DNA from: an uncultured Clostridia bacterium
GTDB taxonomy: Bacteria; Bacillota; Clostridia; Christensenellales; Borkfalkiaceae
Reading direction: 5' to 3'
Assembly (NCBI GenBank): GCA_947626005.1
Contig: CANQQM010000008.1
Span: forward strand, 1 to 42,727
Length of the DNA: 42,727 nt
A program made the translations under genes and the position numbers. The notes under the pieces were generated by a model. That model was not told the DNA's origin. It searched no databases and worked only from the letters and a program-made list of their open reading frames with translations. Positions 34,375 to 42,548 of this stretch are shown piece after piece (position 1 is the first letter of the stretch; the number at the start of each line of letters is the position of its first letter).

Positions 34375-35415
34375 TTACCAAAGTCCGCGGTGCATCGTCT
34401 TGGACGTTATCTTGTTGCCGACAAGCATGAGCGTCAGGGCGATGATGCCGTTGAATACGCCGAGCGCCGTTGCGAACGGGATGTTCGTGCGGTTGACGAC
34501 GGAGATCTTGTAGAGATAGGTATCGAGGATGATCTGCGATTCTTCGAGGACGCCGGCGTTGATCTGCATCATCGTGTAGACCTGTTCGAAGCCCGCGGCC
34601 ATCATGCCCGAGATGTTGAGAACGAGCATGAGCGCGATCGTCGGCATGATCGAAGGAATGGTGAGATACCACATCTTCTGCAGACGGTTTGCGCCCTCGA
34701 GGGTGGCGGATTCGTAGTACGACTTGTCGATCGCCATGATCGCCGAGTAGAAGAGGATGCACCCCCACCCTGCGCCCTTCCACGCCGAGAAGAACACGAC
34801 GAGCGGTTTGAACCACGCATCCTTTGCCATGATGTGCCCCGTCACTCTTCCGAGGAGCCCGATATCGGGGTTGAGAAGCCCCGCCCAGATACCGATGACG
34901 ATCGCCCACGAGAGGAAGTTCGGGATACTGATGATGATGAGGATGGTCTTTGCAAGCCCCTGATTCTTGAGCTCGGAGAGCTGCACCGCGATGAAGATGG
35001 AGAGCGGGAAGCAGATGAAGAGGCGGATGACGTTGATAAGCAGCGTATTCCCCACGGCGCGGTAGAAGGACTTATCGACGAAGATGTCGAGGAAGTTCGT
35101 AAACGTCCACGTCCCGTGCGAGAGGTTCCAGAGGACGTCCCCTTTCGTCAGGTTGAACTCGGGCCCCTTGAAGGCGAAGAGAACGCCGAGCATGGGCAGA
35201 TAAGAAAAGACCAGTGTAAAGAGCGCAGCGGGAAGCAGGAACCAAAGGAGCTTCCGATACTTCTTGATGCGTTTACACTGATCTTGCCAATAGGTGGGTT
35301 CTCGGTGTTCGTTTCGCACCGTTTCCGCGGCTTGCTCTTGAGGAGCCGGGGGGGCGAGCTCCCCTGCCGATCGCTCGGCAGGGGTCTCGACTGTTAAATT
35401 CTCGAATTGATCCAT
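34375..35415 (-). CDS. Carbohydrate ABC transporter permease, LplB-like
   Basis: 346-residue permease with a 65-residue polar, Pro/Glu-rich cytosolic N-terminus (ELAPPAPQEQAAE) followed by six hydrophobic segments from LLWFLLPAALFTLVFSYLPML. The EAA loop is ATLEGANRLQKMWYLTIPSIMP. YLPMLGVLFAFKGP near the first helix is typical of LplB/YtcP-partner permeases for oligosaccharides. It lies between the solute-binding protein (34 bp upstream) and the LplC-like gene. AGAGGTGATC precedes the ATG. Confidence 0.95.
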   Translation of the reverse strand: MDQFENLTVETPAERSAGELAPPAPQEQAAETVRNEHREPTYWQDQCKRIKKYRKLLWFLLPAALFTLVFSYLPMLGVLFAFKGPEFNLTKGDVLWNLSHGTWTFTNFLDIFVDKSFYRAVGNTLLINVIRLFICFPLSIFIAVQLSELKNQGLAKTILIIISIPNFLSWAIVIGIWAGLLNPDIGLLGRVTGHIMAKDAWFKPLVVFFSAWKGAGWGCILFYSAIMAIDKSYYESATLEGANRLQKMWYLTIPSIMPTIALMLVLNISGMMAAGFEQVYTMMQINAGVLEESQIILDTYLYKISVVNRTNIPFATALGVFNGIIALTLMLVGNKITSKTMHRGLW

Positions 35416-35449
35416 ACGATCACCTCTTTTTTCGGGAAGGCCCGAAAGG

Positions 35450-37324
35450 TCAGCGGCCCAACTTGACGCTGTTGTACCACTCGGTCATTTCGTCGGAGAT
35501 CGCGTCCGACCAGTAGAAGTACTTGACGCCGTTCTTCTTGGCGAAGGTCGTCTTGGCGCCTTCGCGGGTGGTGTTGAGGGAGCTTACGCATTCCTCTGCG
35601 GAGGACTGATCGATCGCCGTGCAGATGCCGTTTTTGAGAAGGGTCCTCGAGAGGATGGAGATGGGCGCCCACAGCTTCATCGGGGGGCACATCCACATCG
35701 GGTTGGGGATGCGGCCGATGCCCTCGTTGTCGGCGACGGGCCATGCGTCGAAGCCCGTTTCTCGGAGGTGGAAGAGGGACTTCGCCGAAATGGAGTTGGT
35801 GCCGTTGCAGTACTGGGAGTTGTCGGCGATGTGGGCGATGTAGCGATCGGTGAGTTGGATCCACTGGCCGCCGCCTTTGACGGTGATCTCCTCCTGCCCC
35901 ATCGTCTCTTCGTCGAGGATGTTGCCCTTCGAAGGATCGGTGTTGTAGTAGCGGGTGTACTTATACTCGTAGGGACGGATGAAGATGATCTTCTTCGCGA
36001 GGTCCTCGTGCGCCGTGAATTCGGCGTCCGTCTCGGGGGTATAGGTCTCGGGCGCGGGTGCGCCTTCGGGGGTGGGAATGACGTTCCAGTGCGTCCCCTC
36101 TTCGCCGGCGTAGAAGCGGTCGAAGTTCACCATCTTCTTTGCGAGGAAGTCGATGATGTAGAGGGCGTCCTCCGCCATGTACTGCGGGATGACGGTGTAG
36201 TAGGAGACGCCGCCGGGGTCGCCCTCAAGACGGCCCACTTCCTGTACGACCGACTCGTCCGAGCCGTCGCCCTTGATACGGAGGGACCATGCGACCGCGT
36301 TGTCGCGCATGTACTCGTAGTTATTGAGGGTGTCGGCGCCCGTCGTATCGATCCCCATGGACTTTGCGATCATGCCGTTGGAGACGACGGCGTTGACGAG
36401 CGCGGTCATGTTCCAATAGGAGATGTAGGTGCAGGAGTTGAGTTCCTGTGCGAACTTCTGATTGGCGCCCGCCTGCGATTCCCCTTGCCATGCGTCGGAG
36501 AGGATCCCTTCGCGGCGGAGTTTGTTCATGTACTTCGCATAGCGGGTGGTGTTGTCGCTGAAAACGTACTGCTGGATCTTGCCGTTCTCGTCGACGTAGA
36601 AGTTCCACGGAACTTCGAACGCACTCTTAATCTGCGAAATTTCGACGCTGTTGCTCCCGGGGATGCCGAGCGCGTGATAGGCGGTGTCGTCGGCGCCGAA
36701 CTTCTCCTGAAGGTGCTCGAGCGCCCATGTGACCTGTCCGAGCGTTTCGGGAATGTCTACGCCGTACTGGTCCTTAAAGCCGATCTGCTCCAAGTGGTTG
36801 ACGTTCCACACGAGGGCGGAATCGGTCATGCAGACGAAGCCGAAGTCGGGGATCGCATAGATGTGCTCCTGCCCTTCGTTGTCGACGTACTTCACCGAAT
36901 CCCAGCCGTAGTCCATGAGGTCGATGAGCTGATAGAGCGTCCTGCCCGCCTCCGTCTTGGTGAGAAGATCGGTGAGGTCGAGGAAGGTGCCGTCCTCGAG
37001 GTAGGGGTGATACTGCGCCTCGGTCAGCTTCATGATGTGGAACTCTTCGGTGGTCGAAAGGAAGTTGTTTACGTCGTTGTCGGCGTTGCTTCCCATCTCC
37101 TGATAGGTCATCTTGTAGCCGGTGGCCTTTTCGATGATCTTGGACGAGTCGTCGTCGCCGAAGGAACCGAGGCCGGTCTCGGGATAGAGGCCGCGAAGCG
37201 GAATGGGATTCGAGAGGTCGACGTCCCAATCGATCTCTGCCGTATATTCTACGCAACCGGCAAACGCCGCGAGGCCCGTGAGCATCATGGCGCCCGCCAT
37301 TGCGACGGATAACAGTTTTTTCAT
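35450..37324 (-). CDS. Extracellular solute-binding lipoprotein of the sugar ABC importer (LplA-like)
   Basis: 624-residue lipoprotein, first gene of the operon. The start MKKLLSVAMAGAMMLTG has GGGAGGAAATC upstream and gives a signal peptide with lipobox AFAGC (Cys24); the ORF-track start is 25 codons too early. The mature protein is long for a binding protein, as is usual for the LplA-like cluster, with aromatic-rich stretches such as DFGFVCMTDSALVWNVNHLEQ and EVPWNFYVDENGKIQ. It would deliver oligosaccharide to the LplB/LplC-like permeases. The ligand is unknown. No convincing promoter is visible in the palindrome-rich region upstream. Confidence 0.92.
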   Translation of the reverse strand: MKKLLSVAMAGAMMLTGLAAFAGCVEYTAEIDWDVDLSNPIPLRGLYPETGLGSFGDDDSSKIIEKATGYKMTYQEMGSNADNDVNNFLSTTEEFHIMKLTEAQYHPYLEDGTFLDLTDLLTKTEAGRTLYQLIDLMDYGWDSVKYVDNEGQEHIYAIPDFGFVCMTDSALVWNVNHLEQIGFKDQYGVDIPETLGQVTWALEHLQEKFGADDTAYHALGIPGSNSVEISQIKSAFEVPWNFYVDENGKIQQYVFSDNTTRYAKYMNKLRREGILSDAWQGESQAGANQKFAQELNSCTYISYWNMTALVNAVVSNGMIAKSMGIDTTGADTLNNYEYMRDNAVAWSLRIKGDGSDESVVQEVGRLEGDPGGVSYYTVIPQYMAEDALYIIDFLAKKMVNFDRFYAGEEGTHWNVIPTPEGAPAPETYTPETDAEFTAHEDLAKKIIFIRPYEYKYTRYYNTDPSKGNILDEETMGQEEITVKGGGQWIQLTDRYIAHIADNSQYCNGTNSISAKSLFHLRETGFDAWPVADNEGIGRIPNPMWMCPPMKLWAPISILSRTLLKNGICTAIDQSSAEECVSSLNTTREGAKTTFAKKNGVKYFYWSDAISDEMTEWYNSVKLGR

Positions 37325-37400
37325 GTGATTTCCTCCCTTACGGATTTTGTTTGCGTTCGATGTGTCTTGTCTTGTTTGGAATTTGAATAATGGAAGCAAG

Positions 37401-37437
37401 GTGACCCTTCGACTTCGCTCAGGGTGACGGATCGGAA
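37401..37437. repeat. 37-bp dispersed palindromic repeat, copy 1
   Basis: GTGACCCTTCGACTTCGCTC plus AGGGTGACGGATCGGAA. The core ACCCT...AGGGT is an inverted repeat with an inner CGA/TCG. One base differs from copy 2. Confidence 0.88.
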
Positions 37438-37443
37438 GCTCTG

Positions 37444-37461
37444 ATTACGTCATACTGAGCC
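37444..37461. repeat. 18-bp flank shared with the repeat region near 42.5 kb
   Basis: ATTACGTCATACTGAGCC here matches ATTACATCATACCGAGCC at 42519-42536 in 16 of 18 positions. In both places an AATGCGGYGRCCC segment follows and leads into a palindromic repeat. Confidence 0.65.
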
Positions 37462-37491
37462 GTGCCGAATGTATCACCTTATTTTAATGCG

Positions 37492-37528
37492 GTGACCCTT
37501 CGACTGCGCTCAGGGTGACGGATCGGAA
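37492..37528. repeat. 37-bp dispersed palindromic repeat, copy 2
   Basis: Same 37 bp as copy 1 except ACTGCG in place of ACTTCG, in the same orientation and 91 bp further on. Confidence 0.88.
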
Positions 37529-37573
37529 TGCGTGTTATGGTGTGAATTAAGAAATTTTTGCTTCAATCCTACT

Positions 37574-37595
37574 CCGCCCCCGCGTACGGGGGCGG
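37574..37595. repeat. GC-rich perfect hairpin 1
   Basis: CCGCCCCCG-CGTA-CGGGGGCGG: 9-bp stem with a 4-nt loop. Neither side has a direct T-run, so it is not a standard terminator. Confidence 0.75.
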
Positions 37596-37699
37596 GTGGA
37601 ATGAGGTTTCCGATCACTAAGGGGGGGATGAGTGATAGGAAAAGCAATGTTGTTCCCCCTAAGGTGGAGCGTTGCCTCCCCTTGGCGCCTTCTTTCTTG

Positions 37700-37718
37700 C
37701 CCCCTCCGGTGGAGGGGG
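37700..37718. repeat. GC-rich perfect hairpin 2
   Basis: CCCCCTCC-GGT-GGAGGGGG: 8-bp stem with a 3-nt loop, flanked by purine-rich AAAGAGAGGGAGG. No T-run follows on either strand. Confidence 0.72.
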
Positions 37719-37756
37719 AAAGAGAGGGAGGACTTAGGTTTTTGTTCTCGCCCTCT

Positions 37757-37772
37757 CCCCCCGTGAGGGGGG
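37757..37772. repeat. GC-rich perfect hairpin 3
   Basis: CCCCCC-GTGA-GGGGGG: 6-bp stem with a 4-nt loop, 50 bp from the end of the 1474-residue lipoprotein gene. Similar in style to hairpin 2, followed by another G-run at 37784-37794. Confidence 0.7.
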
Positions 37773-37821
37773 AACGGGAATTCGGGGAGGGGGGAACCCC
37801 TATGAGAACGGGATCGGTTGG

Positions 37822-40800
37822 TTATTCGGCGGCGGGAAGGCTGATCGCGGAGACGATGCCGTACCCTTCCGCATTCGCTTCGGCGCCCTGCGTTCCGAGG
37901 AAGGCAAGGACGTCGGCGATGATCGACTTCAACGTGAGCGAAGGAGCGACGCCGCAATAGTTCTTGTAATTAGTTCCACGGTAAGGAGCCAAGTCGTCAT
38001 CATCGCCAAAGCCGTAGTTGTAAGCAATGCCGGCTTCCGTGAACTGGGTCTTGCCGACCATCGTCGCGTTGATCATGTCGACGAGGTTCTGGGTGAGGGT
38101 CGCCGTGCCTTCGCCGTCAAGGAGGAGCTTCTTGATCGTGAGGACGGTCGTCAGATATTCGACGTCTGCCTTGAGATCTGCCGTGTTCTTCCCCGCCGTA
38201 GCGTCTGCCCGTTCTTTGAGCGCAACGATCGACTTGATTGCATCCGTGAGCTGCGTCGGGACGGTGAGCCCTTCGGTGTGCTCATACATGAAGAGGAAGA
38301 AGTAGATGCGATAGTATCCTTCGTATCTGCCCTGATCGTCCGACGGCGCATCTGCTGTTGCGTAAGGGAAGGAGACGGAGGCGACTGCCGTAAGGATCTC
38401 GCCGAACGTTTCCTTGACCGTGTAGGTGTGCGTTGCGCTCATATCTCTCGTCGCGGCGGCGATCTCGGTGTTCAGCCAAGCTGCGTCTTTATTCGCGTGG
38501 ATCTGCGTTGCGAGCGCTTCCCAGAGGTCGTAGTTGGTGGAACCGACGACGCTGAGGACGACTTCCTGATACTGCTCGGTGAGCGCTTCGTAAGCGGGCT
38601 TAATGGTGTTCACGAAGTACTCGGATTCGCTGAGAAGGTAGCCGGTGATGTTGTCGTCTTCCGCCTGCCAACCGTTCGAGCTGTAGGTTGCGAAGTTACC
38701 GAGCTTGTTGAAGTTGTTGATGACGTCGAGCACGTCCTGCGTCAGGCTGATGTTGAAGATCCTGTCTGCCGTGACGCCCCATTCATTTGCGTTGAGCGTA
38801 TAGTGCTGCTCTGCAAGGAAGGCGGAAAGGTACCCGATGTAGGTCATAGGCTTTCCTGTTGCGTCGAAGATGTCCTGCACGAGACGAGGAGTACGTTCGC
38901 CCCACCAACCGTCGAGCTTGCCGCCGGCGTTCCAGTGGGTGAAAAGGATCCCCTTCTGTTCGTAAGAAGCCGTCCAGACCTCGTTGAGGAAGGCGATCTG
39001 CGCTTCGGAGAAGTCTTCCATCTTCGTGATCGTGCCCTCGTGAATGATGTTGCCGAGCTTCATCGATTCGACGACGGGATAGTAGAACTCGTTGTAGTAC
39101 TTCTCGTATTCGTGAACTTCCAGCTTGTCGCGGACGAAGTCGGGAAGAGTGAGCTTCGCGTCGGTGAAGAAGGTGACGAATCTTGCGATGTAGGACGCCG
39201 TGAAGAAGGTCTCGTCGCCCTTCGTTGCGAAGGAATCGGTGCCGCTTCCGGTTTCACCGTAGTAACCCGCATTGATCGTGCCCGCCTCGAAGGCGTAGAG
39301 GGTCTTGAGGATCTCCGCAAGCGCCTGCTGCCCCGTGAAGGTGTTCTTCTGCGTCTTTTCGTGGCCGAGCTCTACGACTTCGATCGTCTGCGCCCAGACC
39401 GCATTTGCTTCGAGCGTTGCGAGCTGTTCGGAGAGCTTGAGCCATGCGTTGTAGTTTGCAACCTGTTCCTTGGTGTTGGCGTTGACGTATGCCTTGCCGG
39501 CGGCGTCGAGCGCGTTGCGGGCGGTCACGAGGGCACGGAATGCCGTCACTTCGCTGAAGAGATAGCCGGTCTTGGTCTCATCCGTCGTCGTCCAACCCTT
39601 GTAGTTGTACTCAGAGTTGAGCGCCGTGAGGGCCTTGATCGCCGTTTCGACAGCCATTGCCTCGGGCGAACCGTTGGTGGAAGGATCGGCGGCGAGCGCG
39701 GTGACCTCTGCGGTGAAGCCGAGCCCGTTTTCGGTGACGGAGACGTTGGAATCGCACGTCGTAACCACTTCGATCACGCGGGCGATGTTCGCCTTGAAGT
39801 TCTTGTCTTGATTGTCAAGTCCGAAGTAAATTTCGTAATTGGTCTCGCGGTCGCGGATGTCGCCGCTCGTGATGTTCCAATTGAAGCCGCCTTCGGTGAA
39901 CTTGAAGTTGATCATGTACTTGTTGACGATCGCCGCCATGTCGGCGTCGAGCCAAGCGTACTCTTCGGCTGCATCCATGTCGCGGATCTTCTTCTCGAGG
40001 GAGAGGACGTTGTAGATGTAGTCGAAGTCGGTCGCGAACCCTGCGGAACGCGGCGTCGCGGTGAGGGCCGCATAGGTGACGTCCCAATACGCGTCGGGAA
40101 GATCGATCTCCTCGTTTTCGAACACTTTGAGAAGGTAGAGAACGTGGAAGGAATCGAAGTAGCAGCCGTTGGCGTCGGAGTCGAAGGTGCCGCGCTCGTC
40201 TGCGGGAACTTCGTTCGCGCCTTCCGCGTTGAGGTAGTTGCACTTACGGATGCGGAAGGAGACTTCGAAGAGCTTTTCGATCGCTTCTTCTACGGTGTAT
40301 TGAACCGTGCCGCTCATCGTCTCGTTGCCGACCGTGACTTTGCCCTCTTCGCCGCTGAAGGTCTCCTGTTCGATCGTGAGGACGTCGAGGAGGGATTCCC
40401 AGCTGACCCAGTTGGTCTCGTCGACGACGTTGAAGAACACGCCCTTGTCGTCTGCGCCGAGTGCGTCGTAGGCTTCCTTGATGGTCTTGAACGCTTCGAT
40501 CTCGCTGTGGAGGTAGCCCTTGATGTCGGCCGTGCCTTCGGGAGCATCCCAGCCCTTGTAGTCGTAGGTGACGTAGGTGCTGATCGCTTCGAAGTCGCTG
40601 CGGATCTTTTGCGCCGCTTCGGAGAGCTTGAAGCTGTTCTTATAGGTCTCGCGTGCGGCAACGAAAGGCGCGAAGTCGAGAACGTTGTAGTACTGCGGGA
40701 GGCAATCCTGCGCGTTCGCGTGCGTTTCGTCTGCGCCGTACCACTTCGCGACCTCGTCGATCTGCGCCTTCATGGTCTGCGCGTTGTCCTCGGTGACGGC

Positions 40801-42246
40801 CTTCAAGGCGTCGATCTTATCCTGATACTCCTTGAGCTTGCCGCCGACCTCGTTCTCGGAGACGGGGCTGCCGTCGAAGCGGAAGTTGTAGACGTCTTTG
40901 CCGTTCTCTGCCGTATAGGTCGCGCAAAGGTAGTTGTTGAGGATGGTGTAGTCGTACGTCCCTTCGGTGTACTCGCTGTTCGCGAGGAGGGCGTCGTGAT
41001 ACTGGCCGCGGACGGCGGGATCGATCTTACCGATCGCGTACTCTTTGTCCGTCATCTCCTCTTCGGTCGGGAAGTAGATGCCCGCCTCGGTGACGGTGAG
41101 GTTCTCGAACTTCGCCCCGTTGAAGTAGTCGACGTTCTTGACGTTGTTGCCCTTCGAGATGGGGTTCTTGATGTCGAGCCCGGCCGTGAACACGAAGCCG
41201 TTGTCCGCCGTGAGCGGAACGCCCGCGAAGAGGTTGTTGAGCTTTTCATCGTCGAGCGTGATGGAGTAGGTGACGTCCTTCTTGCCGTGAAGGACGAAAT
41301 TCAACTGGTCGACCCAGTAGTTGTCGCCCTCTTCGTCGGTCATGCGCTGCGTCTTGACGTCCATGTCGAGAGAGGTGAAGTCGGGTTTGAAGCAGCCCTC
41401 CTTCTTGTCCCACGTGGAGCCCATGATCTTGTCGCCGATGTTATAAACGTAGTCGGAGAAGCTGTTGTCGCGAGAGGTGCCCTCGTAGGCGTACCAGTCG
41501 CCCGTCGTCACGTTGCACGCGATGCCGAGGCCGACGACGTAGTAGTCTTGCCATGCGTAGAATCCGATGTACGCATAGACGGGATCTTCGACGCCTTCGT
41601 AGGCGGGGGTGATCTTCACGTTGGAAAGATCGAGTTTGTACTTGAGACCGGAGTTGCCCTTCTTACGCGCGGGGAACATCATGACGCCCGCGTCCATCGG
41701 CGAAGAGAGCTCCCACGACTGCGCCATGACGGTGGTCGTCGGGATCTCCTGTCCGTTCTGGTCGAGGAGGCCGTAGCCGTTCCAGGACTGGATGGAATCG
41801 AGGCCGTTCGTCGTCGTCTCGTGGGCGATGATCTTCGCGTTCTGAAGGGTGGAGATGCCTGTGGTGTTGTCCCAGCAGTTGAACCCTGCAAGCTCCGTGC
41901 CGTTCTGATAGTACCAGAAGCAGTCGGAGTTGCCGTCTGCAAAGCCCTTGCGGTTGTCGAAGAGGTGGCGCGTTCCGCCCTTCTTCACGACATAGCCGCC
42001 CTGACTTGCGACGACGGTCGACTCGGCTTCGAAATAATCCTTGTCCGCTTCGACGGTGGCGTTGATGGCGTCTGCGATCGTCTTGTAGCCGCCGATCTTG
42101 GCGCCACTGTGATCGTATGCCTCATACGCGTCCGCCGCACGGGGATCTTCTCTTCTCGAGACCGAGCCCTTCCCGCAGGCTGCTAAGCCGGCTATCGACG
42201 TTAAAGCCATAGCCGAGCCGAGTATTAGCGCTGCAAACTTCTTCAT
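37822..42246 (-). CDS. 1474-residue lipoprotein with three long internal repeats, function unknown
   Basis: I do not recognise a family. MKKFAALILGSAMALTS opens a signal peptide with lipobox GLAAC (Cys24) and a strong AGGAGGAAAATT precedes the start. Residues ~30-460 form an N-terminal region with aromatic-rich beta-like segments (DCFWYYQNGTELAGFNCWDN; IGFYAWQDYYVVGLG). From ~545 to the end lie three related units of about 305-320 residues. Each begins with a Y/S-x-GW element followed by GYL-x-SE: GW565 with GYLHSEIEAF, GW885 with GYLFSEVTAF, and GW1192 with GYLLSESEYF. Each continues through helical stretches and ends with a beta-like segment, the last forming the C-terminus. The product is surface-exposed and probably abundant. 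Its position upstream of a sugar importer operon suggests a role in glycan capture. Confidence 0.82.
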   Translation of the reverse strand: MKKFAALILGSAMALTSIAGLAACGKGSVSRREDPRAADAYEAYDHSGAKIGGYKTIADAINATVEADKDYFEAESTVVASQGGYVVKKGGTRHLFDNRKGFADGNSDCFWYYQNGTELAGFNCWDNTTGISTLQNAKIIAHETTTNGLDSIQSWNGYGLLDQNGQEIPTTTVMAQSWELSSPMDAGVMMFPARKKGNSGLKYKLDLSNVKITPAYEGVEDPVYAYIGFYAWQDYYVVGLGIACNVTTGDWYAYEGTSRDNSFSDYVYNIGDKIMGSTWDKKEGCFKPDFTSLDMDVKTQRMTDEEGDNYWVDQLNFVLHGKKDVTYSITLDDEKLNNLFAGVPLTADNGFVFTAGLDIKNPISKGNNVKNVDYFNGAKFENLTVTEAGIYFPTEEEMTDKEYAIGKIDPAVRGQYHDALLANSEYTEGTYDYTILNNYLCATYTAENGKDVYNFRFDGSPVSENEVGGKLKEYQDKIDALKAVTEDNAQTMKAQIDEVAKWYGADETHANAQDCLPQYYNVLDFAPFVAARETYKNSFKLSEAAQKIRSDFEAISTYVTYDYKGWDAPEGTADIKGYLHSEIEAFKTIKEAYDALGADDKGVFFNVVDETNWVSWESLLDVLTIEQETFSGEEGKVTVGNETMSGTVQYTVEEAIEKLFEVSFRIRKCNYLNAEGANEVPADERGTFDSDANGCYFDSFHVLYLLKVFENEEIDLPDAYWDVTYAALTATPRSAGFATDFDYIYNVLSLEKKIRDMDAAEEYAWLDADMAAIVNKYMINFKFTEGGFNWNITSGDIRDRETNYEIYFGLDNQDKNFKANIARVIEVVTTCDSNVSVTENGLGFTAEVTALAADPSTNGSPEAMAVETAIKALTALNSEYNYKGWTTTDETKTGYLFSEVTAFRALVTARNALDAAGKAYVNANTKEQVANYNAWLKLSEQLATLEANAVWAQTIEVVELGHEKTQKNTFTGQQALAEILKTLYAFEAGTINAGYYGETGSGTDSFATKGDETFFTASYIARFVTFFTDAKLTLPDFVRDKLEVHEYEKYYNEFYYPVVESMKLGNIIHEGTITKMEDFSEAQIAFLNEVWTASYEQKGILFTHWNAGGKLDGWWGERTPRLVQDIFDATGKPMTYIGYLSAFLAEQHYTLNANEWGVTADRIFNISLTQDVLDVINNFNKLGNFATYSSNGWQAEDDNITGYLLSESEYFVNTIKPAYEALTEQYQEVVLSVVGSTNYDLWEALATQIHANKDAAWLNTEIAAATRDMSATHTYTVKETFGEILTAVASVSFPYATADAPSDDQGRYEGYYRIYFFLFMYEHTEGLTVPTQLTDAIKSIVALKERADATAGKNTADLKADVEYLTTVLTIKKLLLDGEGTATLTQNLVDMINATMVGKTQFTEAGIAYNYGFGDDDDLAPYRGTNYKNYCGVAPSLTLKSIIADVLAFLGTQGAEANAEGYGIVSAISLPAAE

Positions 42247-42290
42247 AATTTTCCTCCTATATTCCCCCTATTCGGTGACGGGAATAATTT

Positions 42291-42308
42291 TTGTACTACC
42301 ATTGTACT
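42291..42308. promoter_or_regulatory. Direct repeat overlapping the -10 of the 1474-residue lipoprotein gene
   Basis: TTGTACT occurs twice (42291-42297 and 42302-42308), one helical turn apart at 11 bp, and the second copy covers the -10 element. This is the layout of a repressor operator, but no regulator gene is in the window to match it. Confidence 0.35.
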
Positions 42309-42329
42309 CCTGTTTCGCGAAATTGTCAA
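42301..42329 (-). promoter_or_regulatory. Promoter of the 1474-residue lipoprotein gene
   Basis: On the minus strand TTGACA (plus 42324-42329) and TACAAT (plus 42301-42306) are separated by 17 bp. An AT-rich tract lies upstream (42330-42420), possibly an UP-element. The leader is about 50 nt and ends in AGGAGGAAAATT. Confidence 0.88.
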
Positions 42330-42518
42330 TAGATTTTGAAAAAAATTTTTATTATTTCGATTATTTTGGGAAAATGTAAACTATTTGAGGTGAAAATGAA
42401 GTGAAATTGAAAAAACTTCCCTTCTTTAATTCACATTGCGAACGATTTTCGTACGATAAATCGGCTATTTTGTGTTCTCCTCCCCTTTGAGATACTATTT
42501 TTAATGATTTGGCGTAGA

Positions 42519-42536
42519 ATTACATCATACCGAGCC
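42519..42536. repeat. 18-bp flank shared with the 37.4-kb repeat region
   Basis: ATTACATCATACCGAGCC, 16 of 18 positions equal to 37444-37461, lies 12 bp before the first 77-bp repeat copy. Confidence 0.65.
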
Positions 42537-42548
42537 ATATTTATAAAT

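Larger units (their letters stand above)
37325..37821. other. Noncoding 497-bp stretch with dispersed palindromic repeats
   Basis: No credible gene lies here; ORFs in the track are short, run through palindromes and lack ribosome binding sites. It holds two 37-bp repeat copies, three perfect GC hairpins and a short flank shared with the repeat region near 42.5 kb. It separates the 1474-residue lipoprotein gene from the ABC-importer operon, both on the minus strand. Confidence 0.85.

Noticed and set aside
37560-37780. Terminators for the 1474-residue lipoprotein gene
   Set aside because: The hairpins are strong but none is followed by a T-run in the minus-strand direction, so I list them as repeats.
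38278-42186. 1302-residue ORF on the plus strand opposite the giant lipoprotein (and similar ones at 6056-8824 -, 18327-20654 +, 25349-27661 +, 35768-37312 +)
   Set aside because: These lie exactly antisense to well-supported genes, have Arg/Val/Asp-biased, motif-free translations and no ribosome binding sites. They arise from GC-rich codon use on the real strand.
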